Source of the DNA: Nitzschia sp. DOCU1
Taxonomy: Eukaryota; Bacillariophyta; Bacillariophyceae; Bacillariales; Bacillariaceae
Direction of reading: 5' to 3'
DNA length: 64,000 nt
NCBI GenBank assembly: GCA_951394045.1
Contig: OX595988.1
Location: 2,991,352 to 3,055,351 of the forward strand
Within the stretch, counting starts at the first letter, position 1, and the number at the start of each line of letters is the position of its first letter. Both the position numbers and the translations under genes were made by a program. Under the pieces are notes generated by a model that saw nothing but the letters and a program-made list of their open reading frames with translations, was not told where the DNA came from and made no database searches. Shown here in pieces: positions 19,445-28,764 of this stretch.

Positions 19445-21607
19445 TTAGAGTTCTGCGAAGAAAATGAGATCCTCTTCAGTCATTCCCCGTGCTTTACAAA
19501 ACCTTTCGATGGTTGTGATGCAAAGGGGTCGGCTCCAAAGCAATAAATCACAATCTCCGGCGACACCAAGGTTCTTCAGTGCCTTGTGCAGTTGCACTAC
19601 TTGCATGTTTTGCAATATTTCGAAAGTGCTAGATGATTTGCTTCCGGCGATGGCATCTCGACAGCCCATGCTAGCAGACTCGGAATGGCAACTGTGACAA
19701 TCGTCTTGGTCGTCGTTGTCCGGGTCCTCCTTCAGTCCTGCCCTTCCGCGTGGGCCATACCCTTGCGGCGCTGGCTCGGAGCAGCAACTTTTGCTATTGT
19801 CTTCATCCGGATGCAAAGACGCATCACAACCGCGGGAAGGAAGCTCCGGAATGCCTGCTATTTTCTTGGCCGGTGGCGTGAGATTGTCGTGGATATCATC
19901 TTCTTTGTTCCCACTTGACCAACGTTGATCGTTTAACGGGGATGCCAATGGGTTCTCTGGCTGCTGTTCGTGTTTTGGTGATTCCCAACCTTTCGACCAG
20001 TCCCAAATGCACGAGTATTGGTAGTCGGGGTCTGGGGCCATTTGAAACGAATCATCTTGGGAAGGAAGTTCTTCACAAGGGGGTTTTAATGGTAGTGGGT
20101 CCATTAAATCATCATCGGTGTGCGGCACTGGTTCAATTGCTTGTGACGACTGCTTCGTAGGCGACCTGGACCAGGAGGACCAAGTGGTGGGATCGGCACT
20201 GGGAACATCGCAGACATGGAGGTCATGGTCGAAATCAAACGCAGTTTTTTGTTTCTTGGGGCGGGGATCGATGCCTAAGGTGTTTTCGAAAAAATCAACG
20301 CAGATTTGCTTCATTCCCGCCTTCAAATGCTTCAAATCTTGGCAGTGACGGTCTCTTGCATCAAAGGATACAAGTGGCAGGACGTGCTCAGACGGCACAG
20401 ACCGCGATGAGGCTAAGTGGGCTGAATTCGTCGTAAAGTCCTCGGCAATGGCGACAAGCCATCCACGGGCCCCCGACGTCGTTTCCAACATGCATTCGTC
20501 TTCTGTCTCGGAAATTGGAAAGAGTGCATGTTTAGAGAAATGAGACCATGCAGCGTCGATGTCCTCGTTTATGGTGGTAGTATTCTCAAATCCAACCCTG
20601 TTGTTGGTTTGAAAACCACGTTTTCTCACCGCATCGACAGTATCATCATTCGACAAAGTGAAGCAATAGAAGAGCGCGATCTCAGTACCATTTCCACGTT
20701 GGATGGCACGAGTGATGAAGAACATGGCCTGCCCGCTCAAGTCCACCCGCGGCAGCTGTTGAATAAAGCTGAAGCTCCGGGCCAGGCCTTCGACTTCTTC
20801 AGCGAAAAAGGTCGCCTTCTCGAATGGAGGCTTTTCAGGCAATTTTTCCCTCTTACGTTCGCGATCTTGAACGCAAGCAAAGGAGTCCTTTTCTTCCTTG
20901 GCTCGAAGATTCCTTGCGATTTGTTCATCTAGTTCGATGCATGGATTGCCCACCAAGGCTGTTTCGCAAGTTGCGCAGATTGTGCTCGCTTGATGGTTGT
21001 GAAAAGTACACTTCTTGCATCGGCGGATAATGTCGCCATAAATCGATATAACATCAAAGGTGCTGGCTAGTGATCCGAGCGATTCATTGGAGGAGGCTTG
21101 TTGGTCCCCGTAGGAATATGTTGTGCTGTCATCACTAGAGTAGAGGACGCGGAAACTGCTGCTTGTGATAGCACCTCCCCTTTCTGACGAGCAGGTAGAC
21201 GATGACTTGTCGCCAGTCTTCTTGGGGCCCATGACCTGGGACCATGCCGAAGATGCGAAGGAGTCATCATCGGCTTCGTCGTTCTTCCTTTGCCCACCAC
21301 CCAGCTGGCCAAGGACAACGTAGGACGTCGAACTTTCACACTCACTATCGTGGTTGTCGGGTGCTCGTTTCAAGTTCAATCCGTTCATCCCACGTAAACA
21401 CGACGATGCGATTGATGAACCTGGACTTTTCTGACTAGAGGCTTGCAGTTCATGAGAAACTTTAATGACTCCAGGGGGCAGCTCGATGATCACTTTTGCA
21501 TGAGACTGTTTGTTCTTTGATTCAGTACTTTCATCCTCTGCTTCATTGACCTCCGTAAAGTCATCGGGAACAGAATCGATTTCACTAAACGAAAACTCGC
21601 CACTCAT
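19445..21607 (-). CDS. RanBP2-type zinc-finger protein, copy 2 (720 aa)
   Basis: Tandem paralogue of the 16092-18566 gene. RanBP2 finger at residues 197-214 with canonical spacing C-x2-C-x3-N-x6-C-x2-C. Start MSGEFSFSEIDSVPDDF matches the start of copy 1; the frame is open 36 codons further upstream but copy 1 is frame-shifted there, so the longer start is unlikely. The mid-domain (FFITRAIQRGNGTEIALFYC) and the C-terminal module (MQVVQLHKALKNLGVAGDCD ... FFAEL) are almost identical to copy 1, whereas the Ser/Asp-rich linker has diverged and lacks the extra block. The linker here has FDFDHDLHVCD in place of FGFDRDLRILD. No function can be given beyond the finger. Confidence 0.8.
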   Translation of the reverse strand: MSGEFSFSEIDSVPDDFTEVNEAEDESTESKNKQSHAKVIIELPPGVIKVSHELQASSQKSPGSSIASSCLRGMNGLNLKRAPDNHDSECESSTSYVVLGQLGGGQRKNDEADDDSFASSAWSQVMGPKKTGDKSSSTCSSERGGAITSSSFRVLYSSDDSTTYSYGDQQASSNESLGSLASTFDVISIYGDIIRRCKKCTFHNHQASTICATCETALVGNPCIELDEQIARNLRAKEEKDSFACVQDRERKREKLPEKPPFEKATFFAEEVEGLARSFSFIQQLPRVDLSGQAMFFITRAIQRGNGTEIALFYCFTLSNDDTVDAVRKRGFQTNNRVGFENTTTINEDIDAAWSHFSKHALFPISETEDECMLETTSGARGWLVAIAEDFTTNSAHLASSRSVPSEHVLPLVSFDARDRHCQDLKHLKAGMKQICVDFFENTLGIDPRPKKQKTAFDFDHDLHVCDVPSADPTTWSSWSRSPTKQSSQAIEPVPHTDDDLMDPLPLKPPCEELPSQDDSFQMAPDPDYQYSCIWDWSKGWESPKHEQQPENPLASPLNDQRWSSGNKEDDIHDNLTPPAKKIAGIPELPSRGCDASLHPDEDNSKSCCSEPAPQGYGPRGRAGLKEDPDNDDQDDCHSCHSESASMGCRDAIAGSKSSSTFEILQNMQVVQLHKALKNLGVAGDCDLLLWSRPLCITTIERFCKARGMTEEDLIFFAEL

Positions 21608-22769
21608 CTTATCGTCGATTATGCTATTTTGACTAACGAGGAGACCGAGGTGACTATGGCATTTGACAAAGTAAGGGTGGGTTTTGAACAGTGGGAGGTT
21701 AAGTCCTGCGAGCACAAGATATCCAGCAGACGCAATTTCTTCGTGATGTTAACCAAATCTTTCACGTAATATCCCGTACATTCAGACGTGCCACTACCGA
21801 ACTTCTCCTCATCCCCAATAAAGCTGGAATGCAGTGACGGCCGTATGTACTTATTATGGGTCTCAAGGTAGATATTGTGCGACTTTGGGATGAAAGTCTC
21901 ATCAAGCTATGATACTATTCTCGTCATCCACCCGTCTATCTGCCAAATAACATCTTGTCGCGTAGGCTCGCTTCCAATTGGCACAAGGATGCAGGATGCA
22001 ACCAATGCCATGTATCCATACAAGCAATAGAAATAAGGCATTCTCGCAAAGTGCAACACTATTAGTACTAGTGCATGCTGCTTGGAATGGTTAATAGCCG
22101 TCACACTTACCAGGAGGTACATGCGCTTTCCGGCTCGTCTTAGTTCCGGCATGACACACAATAGCTAGTTGTCGTAGCCCAAATTGATCCTCTTGGCGAG
22201 ATTCACGTCAATGCAAAAGGTTTCTTCGGGGTGAATGGTCACGACGGCTCCACCACACTTTGTCTGGGGGAAATTTCGGCGTCGCAAAAACGCGAACTAC
22301 ACCACAGCCAAAGGACCGCATTGTATCATATCCCCGTTCAAAACGATCGAAGTAAAAAGTGGTCCATAGCATGGCCACGGACTGGTCGAAGTTTCCGTTC
22401 AAACTACCTCTAGCCGAAGTTTTGTCTCGTGCTTGCCGCGAGCACATAAATAAATGAGATAGAGAAGTTCACAAGTGAAATTACCGCCCACATAAAGAGA
22501 CGATTGGCTCATATGCCTGATGGTCTTGCAAAATTTGATGCCTTCGATGATGCGATTTTGCAGAAACGAGCCACTACGTCGATGATACATGTCTGGGCCA
22601 AGTCCGGCATCATCTTTGTATCTTGTAGAAACTCAAGAGAATTAAGAGCGTGAACCAACAAGCAGCCATTGTGCGACTGCCGGTTGGTGTTCTTGCAGTT
22701 CCTGTCATGATGCTGAAAATGACGACGAATCAAGCATTGTTCTTGGGGCGTCAGCCTGCTGGGTTCAAG
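21608..22769. other. Intergenic, nothing recognised beyond duplication remnant
   Basis: The first 270 bp belong to the segmental duplication. The rest has only short open frames without domains. It should contain promoters for the zinc-finger copy (-) and the small secreted protein (+). Confidence 0.5.
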
Positions 22770-23210
22770 ATGAGTATCATTCTTGTGTCCATCCTTGGTT
22801 TCTTCTTCGTGAGATATTGCCATGCGCTTACATGCAGCGAGCCTACGCCGCACACCCTTGTCCTGACCTTCTCTGGCTGGTTGGATTATGAACTGAGCAC
22901 TACTTCCAGTGTGGTTGCACAAGGGACAACTTCTCCATTTACAACTTGCCTTGAGTCCTCTACTCAGTATTTTTTACAACTAAGCGACGACGGATCTATA
23001 AGTACCAGCACGATTCCCTTTCTTGTCACTTTGAATGGGATGACGTTGTCAGATTCAGCGGTTACAGGGAGCCGTGAAGACCGAAACGAACAGGTTAATT
23101 TTATGACTTCCGCGGAAGCGCCACCAATTCTAGCGTCAAAGTCGAGCAAAGCTAGCAAATCCTCCAAAGCTGATTCTAACGGACTGCCCCGGTTTGACCC
23201 CGGAAAGTGA
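22770..23210 (+). CDS. Small secreted protein of unknown function (146 aa)
   Basis: Start chosen at MSIILVSILGFFFVRYCHA because it begins a clear signal peptide with cleavage after CHA; the frame is open upstream. The mature part is Thr/Ser-rich with two Cys (LTCSEP and FTTCLES), a beta-like middle (FLVTLNGMTLSD) and a Lys/Ser tail (ASKSSKASKSSKAD) similar in style to the Ser/Lys-rich segments of diatom cell-wall-associated proteins. No family is recognised. Moderately sure it is a gene, since the signal peptide and stop are well placed and no competing frame is better. Confidence 0.5.
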   Translation: MSIILVSILGFFFVRYCHALTCSEPTPHTLVLTFSGWLDYELSTTSSVVAQGTTSPFTTCLESSTQYFLQLSDDGSISTSTIPFLVTLNGMTLSDSAVTGSREDRNEQVNFMTSAEAPPILASKSSKASKSSKADSNGLPRFDPGK

Positions 23211-23575
23211 TTCCGACGAACCATGAGCAGCGGAGACCACATAAGGTAGAAGAAGATAGTGAAGTTGACCCATGAAATAAAAATAAGAAGGCAAGCATCT
23301 TCTCAAGCAGAAGTAAGCATAGTAACGACGACACTTATCGCTTCGTCGATGAACTACTAGAGGAGAGCCCCCCGCCTAAGCTTGGAACAAGCTGTCGTTG
23401 GACGAGCAAGGAGGAAGGAATGTGTATAAACTCGGGGCTCGGGCGCGCCAAAGTCCGGAGCAAGTTCTTCTCTTCACGTACGTCATCATTGCTCAGGGCC
23501 AGCACCGCAGTTTTCACACCGGGGTGGCAACATGTATTGTAATGAAGTCAGGGGCTGTTTGGGCGGGCTCCAATA
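23211..23575. other. Intergenic between convergent genes
   Basis: About 365 bp holding the 3' flanks of the secreted protein and P450 genes. Nothing recognised. Confidence 0.45.
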
Positions 23576-25270
23576 TTACAACGAGGTCCGCGGCCGTATC
23601 TGAACACGGACATCGCGATCCGGAACAGCCACCGACATTCCTTGCCTGCTGAAGTCAATGCCCGGTCTGGTCTCTCCCGTGCATAGTCGAACCTCGTACT
23701 TGTCCAAGATCATTGCCAACAGTGCTCGCGATTCATAGGCGATAAACTTTCTTCCGGGACACATGTGAACACCACCACCAAAAGGACGAAGGTAGCTCGC
23801 CATTTTTGCACCGGATGAGCTGCTGGAAGCATTCGGGTTCAAGAATCGATCGTATTGAAAAGTGTCTGGATTCTCAAATATTTCAGGATCCATGTGCATC
23901 GTGTTGGGCAATACCATAATCATAGTCCCCTTTTCAATCATGTACTTTGGTCCGTCCGTTTCCTTGGGATTCAAACAAAAGTCTTCGACCGCTTCTCTCG
24001 TTACGAACAGTACCTGGTACATTCGTAGCGTTTCCAAAAAGGCCGACTCCAACATTGCGAGTTCGTCCAACTCCTCCAAAGTAAACCACTCTCTCCCAGC
24101 TTCGCGCTTGGCAGCGACTTTTCGGACTGCCGCAGCGCACGCTGCATAACCCTTGGGGTCTTGCAAAAGACTGAAGAGGGTCCAGAATACAGTCTGAATC
24201 GAATTCGTCACCGCGGCCAAGAAGACTCCCAGATTGTTTCGAGCAATGGTAAACTCCAGATCGTCTTTGAATTCGTCCGTGTGCCCAAAGTTCTCTGTCA
24301 GAACCTTTCGACGTTCCTGCAGAAAGGGTGACTCGGCCGAACAAACCAAATCCGACAGAAACAAGCTCAGTAACGAACCACGGGCGCGAACGCAGGCCGG
24401 TGCCATGAAATTGGGCGCTCCCACAAACAGTAATCCCACTCCATTTTCAAAATCACGTAGGTCTTTTAAATGCTCTTGATAGTCTGGAATGAGGTTCATA
24501 CTCAGTAGAGGACCCGTCGAGGCGCGAAAGACAGCCCTGGACGCAAACTCGTACAATGGCTGTTGAATCCAGCAATCCCCATCATCATCCCTCACAATTG
24601 CCGATGTCTGGTTGTCACCACTATTCAAAGGAACGACTAGTTGTGAAACTTCTTTCAGTAGCACCTCTTGACTGAGTCGAATCATTCGTTGTAGGGAATC
24701 TTCTTTCAGGAGATACTTGTGAAACAAATTCATGACCGCCTTGGCTGGTGCTTGGCCAAAGAGAACATTAAGTTGCGCATTGTTGAACCCAGTCACATTC
24801 TTTAGGAATCTCTTTTGAAAGGTCAATCCGTCTAATTGCTTGGAATCTCGAAATATGAAATTCAGTAGACTCGAGTCGGCAATAAAGAGACACTTGTCTC
24901 CCATGACCGTCGCGGTGAACGCTGGTGCTTGCAACTGTTTCGCAGATCGCCGGATGAAATCGCGAAGGTGGCCTCGTGGAAAGTGAATTGCAGATCCAAC
25001 AAAAGGAACCCAAGAGCGCAAGTGAGGAATGTACCGATAGCCGGGTGGCAACGGGCGTTTCCTTGCATTGCTATAGTTGTAACAGAGATAAAGGACGGAA
25101 AGTGCCAATGCCGCCAATGGCACCATCCATTTTGGCTGCTGGTCCGGCGACGGTTCTAGCACCGGCTCATTTATCGCTATCGCATCATTGAACATTAAAA
25201 GTGCATAGATAATCGAAATGATCCTCTTATTGAAGCTGAGGCCAGACAGAGAGCAACCCACAAAGACCAT
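23576..25270 (-). CDS. Cytochrome P450, membrane-anchored (564 aa)
   Basis: Haem-thiolate monooxygenase. The Cys-ligand loop is FGGGVHMCPGRKF near the C-terminus; the K-helix ExxR is ESAFLETLRM; the I-helix region reads FLAAVTNSIQTVFWTL, without the common AGxDT acid-alcohol pair, as in the CYP7/CYP8/prostacyclin-synthase group, whose haem loop (FGxGxxxCPGR) it also resembles. N-terminal membrane segment at about residues 50-70 (WMVPLAALALSVLYLCYNYS) followed by the proline-rich hinge RPLPPGYRYIP typical of ER P450s. Start taken at MVFVGCSLSG (25270); upstream codons are His-repeat rich and unlikely to be coding. Substrate unknown; the CYP7/8-like features would suggest a sterol or lipid. Confidence 0.92.
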   Translation of the reverse strand: MVFVGCSLSGLSFNKRIISIIYALLMFNDAIAINEPVLEPSPDQQPKWMVPLAALALSVLYLCYNYSNARKRPLPPGYRYIPHLRSWVPFVGSAIHFPRGHLRDFIRRSAKQLQAPAFTATVMGDKCLFIADSSLLNFIFRDSKQLDGLTFQKRFLKNVTGFNNAQLNVLFGQAPAKAVMNLFHKYLLKEDSLQRMIRLSQEVLLKEVSQLVVPLNSGDNQTSAIVRDDDGDCWIQQPLYEFASRAVFRASTGPLLSMNLIPDYQEHLKDLRDFENGVGLLFVGAPNFMAPACVRARGSLLSLFLSDLVCSAESPFLQERRKVLTENFGHTDEFKDDLEFTIARNNLGVFLAAVTNSIQTVFWTLFSLLQDPKGYAACAAAVRKVAAKREAGREWFTLEELDELAMLESAFLETLRMYQVLFVTREAVEDFCLNPKETDGPKYMIEKGTMIMVLPNTMHMDPEIFENPDTFQYDRFLNPNASSSSSGAKMASYLRPFGGGVHMCPGRKFIAYESRALLAMILDKYEVRLCTGETRPGIDFSRQGMSVAVPDRDVRVQIRPRTSL

Positions 25271-25508
25271 ATCTAAATTTGTAGGTTGTAATAAGGCATG
25301 ATGATGATGATGATAATAATACAAGCGGCGGGGTCCATGCGCGCCCACGTATGACCCATTCGATTGCACAGAAATCGGGAGCGGAGACCCAGTGACTGAT
25401 GTCCTCGACTCTCTACTTTCACGGTAGTAAAAGTGCAATACAAAAATAACTGGGTAGTTTCAGAAAGGAAAGTGGGATGTTCTAGAAAATTAGAGGAAAT
25501 TGGATTGA

Positions 25509-25865
25509 TTACATGAGGCCGATTCGTCTTGATTGAAGTCGCTCTTGCATTTGGCGCTCACGGTGTAGCCGGCGATGGAATTCCTGGACGTGTTGTTCCA
25601 TTCGAAAAAGTTCTTCATACATTTGAGCTTCTGCCTCGGCATGCACTTGTTCTTCGCTCATGCGGCGAGTCGGAGGGGCTTCTCGTGTTTCGTCAGGCAC
25701 AATTTGGCTTCTTCGTCGAGACATTAGACTGGATCGTCGACTTTGTTGACGGCGTTGTGGCTCGTCGCTCTCGGTAAAGGAACTGAAGATTTCATTTTGG
25801 TCAAAGTCCGAATGTGATGAGGAGCGTCGGCCATAGATGAAGCGGATAACAGCAAAGGCGCTCAT
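25509..25865 (-). CDS. Small charged coiled-coil protein (118 aa)
   Basis: Short frame with a good ATG (MSAFAVIRFIYGRR). N-terminal half is Ser/Arg-rich with possible phosphorylation sites (RRSSLMSRRRS); C-terminal half is Glu/Gln/Arg-rich with heptad-like spacing (EEQVHAEAEAQMYEELFRM), so a helical coiled coil is likely. No family recognised. Lies 240 bp upstream of the P450 start on the same strand. Could be a genuine small protein or a chance frame. Confidence 0.45.
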   Translation of the reverse strand: MSAFAVIRFIYGRRSSSHSDFDQNEIFSSFTESDEPQRRQQSRRSSLMSRRRSQIVPDETREAPPTRRMSEEQVHAEAEAQMYEELFRMEQHVQEFHRRLHRERQMQERLQSRRIGLM

Positions 25866-27058
25866 GTTTGTTGGATTATGACTGTTTTGGATTTGTAGAG
25901 GTGGTCGATTGTGAGCTCACAGGAAAGGATTGCGATTACAAAATAGTGATGCTGAGTGGTAGAGACGCTCTTAACGGCACTGGTGAGATGTTCGAGGAAC
26001 ACGCCGTGCACAGCGATTATCCCCCGCGATGAAAGCGCTGTTGGGATTGTGAGAATTGGTTCCGATTCTGTATTTCTACCGATTCCTTCTTCATGGCGTT
26101 TTTCTCATCCGCAATCAAAATCCGGCATATCCTTAAGTGAAAGCGGACGTCTTCTATTGAAGCTAAAAATTACACCGGATTGGGCAGTTGATCCCTTACA
26201 ATGATATTAAGCCCTGATTTTCAACCAAGCGACAACCGAAAAGCTGCCCCTAAACAATGAGTCAACCGGACATAATGCTGTGCAATGTTTAGGTATGTGA
26301 CAAAAGGGACGGAGTCGTTGGGGCGCATACCCTGCCATGTGTGGGAATTTTCTCCGCAAGCCTTCGACCCTGCTCAGCAATTTCGCAATTCGCCGTCGAC
26401 GGTAGAAATTATCGGCTCTGTGATGCATTGGATGACACATTTCGTTTCTCAATTCTGTTTCTCGTTTCTCCTTACGAGTACTACAGTACCTAATCGGGAA
26501 CAGTGAGATGTTTACCAAAGCATCGAATTGCCGATACTTTCTACCGTAGTATGCCATCCGTGTGAAATTGCTAAGCAGTGGGGCAAGGCGCTCAGCAGCG
26601 CAATGGAAATCTATTCCGGCATTCAAGCTAAGTCGAACAACTGCCACTGAACGCGATGTTGGTCCAACTCGTTGATTTGTGATCGCGTCGTTGCCTTTCG
26701 GAAACGGTATTGAGGGGTAACGAAAATCTTATTTGCGAACGACGAGGCGACTATTATCGCAAATCCGCAACAAGGAGGCGAAGTCTACAAGATGCGATCT
26801 AATTGGCGACAACTTGTTTTTGTGACACTGGCGACAACAGGTTTATGTGACTATTGATACTTGCCCGCAATGCTTAGCGCTGACGCCGACGAATAATCAA
26901 AACTCCTCTACTGGCAGATACTTCAGAGACAGATACGGTCAAGAGCTGGCGGGCCGGTCTCCCTCGAGATTGCCTTCACGACGAGGAGCCGACAGTCAGC
27001 GTACGTAGTGAAAGAGTGCAGCAACAATCAACCACCATTTTCAACGAGAAATCCAGTA
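25866..27058. other. Intergenic, nothing recognised
   Basis: No supported gene in 1.2 kb. One exact CTACCGTAG palindrome at 26541-26549. Confidence 0.5.
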
Positions 27059-28275
27059 TTATTTCATTGTATGGTGTTTTCCATCTTTGGTCAATAAAAC
27101 AGAATATAGTTCCGGTCTTCGATCTCGAAACAACCCCCACGCCAACCGAGCCGATCGATTGGCTTCCGGATCGATCGATGCCGTCAATATTTGAAACTCT
27201 GCTTCTTTGTCGTCGTTTGCCTGGGCCACCAAGGCACCCGTAGCATCAGTGATGAAGGATCGACCATAAAACGTAATTCGTTGCCGTTCGGTTCCATCAG
27301 GGTTCAACAAGATTTCGGTTCCCTGACGATTGCTGGCGACTACCGGTACCATCTGTGCAACAAGAGACGACCGGTTGATTGAGCGAAAGAGTGAAAATAA
27401 TCCCTAGCAAAGCAATAAAAATCCAACACTTGTACCGCCACTTCCAACAAACTACCTTTTTCCTTTCATACATATAGTAAACTCACATTCGCCGCCGCAT
27501 GTCCTTGCATCGTTCGTTGCCAATGATCCGACGAATCCAAAGTAGGATTCAACGGTTCACTTCCAATCGCCGTAGGATACAACAATACATCGGCTCCTTG
27601 CAATGCCATGGCCCTTGCTGCTTCGGGAAACCATTGGTCCCAACAAATTCCGACGCCTACAATACCCACTTTGGTTCTCCATACTCGAAATCCAGTGTCA
27701 CCCGGTGAAAAATAAAATTTTTCTTGATATCCCACTCCATCGGGGATGTGAGATTTGCGGTATTTTCCCAAGACGGTACCATCGGCATCGATCATGACCA
27801 CAGTATTATAGAGAACATTTTGATCGCGTTCATAGAGGGATACGGGTAGTACTACGGAGTACTCTCGGGCCAGTTGTTGCATGCGTCTAGTGATAAAGCA
27901 CGTTTCGACATTTTCCAAGGCTAATCCCATCAAACTGGCGTCTTGACTTTGACAAAAGTAGGGCCCCAAAAAGAGTTCGGGAATCAATATCAATTGAGCC
28001 AGTTGGGCTGCTTGTTGAATGGCTTTCTGAACGAGTTGCCAAAATCCATCCACTTGACTGGAATTGATACCTGACGCCGTAAATTGAACAGCTGCAACGA
28101 CAAACGATGACGACGGGGGACTTGTGGTGGATTGTGCTGCCACTGAAGATGGGGCAGCTGTCTCGTCGTCGTTGTTGCCTGTATTATACGCAAGAGCTGC
28201 TTGTTCGCGGGCTTTGAGCCGCTGAAAGGACTCCAAAAGGGCTTGGGGTGTATACGAGTAAGGTTCTAACGTCAT
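27059..28275 (-). CDS. CPA: N-carbamoylputrescine amidase, nitrilase superfamily (360 aa)
   Basis: Hydrolyses N-carbamoylputrescine to putrescine, CO2 and ammonia in the arginine-decarboxylase route of polyamine synthesis. Two exons, 27487-28275 and 27059-27352, with a 134-bp GT-AG intron in phase 0; splicing restores HAAANMVPVVASNR, conserved in the family. Nitrilase triad: Glu in LIPELFLGPYF, Lys in KYRKSHIPDG, Cys in GICWDQWFPEAARAM. The plant-type signature LYPTAIGSEP and tail LFRDRRPELYSVL place it with N-carbamoylputrescine amidases rather than other nitrilases. Start at MTLEPYSYTP (28275). A Ser/Thr-rich insertion of about 30 residues precedes the first strand. In diatoms putrescine feeds long-chain polyamines used in silica deposition, so a wall-related role is possible (inference). 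Confidence 0.93.
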
Positions 28276-28764
28276 GGTGATGATGCTGCTGCTGATGATG
28301 ATGATGAGATCCCGATAGGTAGATATAGATGGAAGGAAATGAACGTCAATGTGAAAGCCCAACATACGGGGGCGAGATCTTTTTCAATGACGACGGAAGT
28401 AAAAGAGCGCGCAATCACCTTTTCGTCGACCTCGCAATAGCACGCAGTGGCTGGCGCGCGCCCGCACGTTGAGTTTGAAAACGAAATCGCCCGCCGTGCC
28501 ACGTGGTGCGCCGGGCGTGCGATTTTGCCGATAGAGGAACACATCGACTTTTTTCGACCATGGCCGAAGGCGACGACACTTTCTGACGACTGCGATTTAT
28601 CCTACAGAAAGGAGGCCTTTTCCCATCCACTCTACGATACACTACTCTACTGGTTGTGCTTGCCCTTTCAACTCATCAAACAATAACACACAACATCAAC
28701 TCGGGCCTGCTCCTACCTCTTCTTCTGATCTCTCTCTATCTCTTGTTCATTTCATTTCATTGCC
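28276..28764. promoter_or_regulatory. Divergent promoter region, amidase / glycosyltransferase
   Basis: 489 bp between divergent ATGs. It includes GC-rich blocks around 28446-28530 and a pyrimidine-rich tract (28705-28760) directly before the glycosyltransferase start. Confidence 0.4.

Larger units (their letters stand above)
19041..21877. repeat. Tandem segmental duplication, copy 2
   Basis: Second unit of the duplication starting inside the esterase gene. It holds the esterase stub, the same spacer, the second zinc-finger gene and its flank. Upstream of the gene, similarity to copy 1 is patchy but traceable to about 21877 (shared blocks around the ACCACGAAATCTTTCACG-like and GTATTTATGG-like stretches). 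Confidence 0.8.

Noticed and set aside
25300..25335. GATGAT/CATCAT run as part of P450 N-terminus (His repeat)
   Set aside because: Lies upstream of the better ATG at 25270 that leads to the membrane anchor; treated as 5' leader microsatellite.
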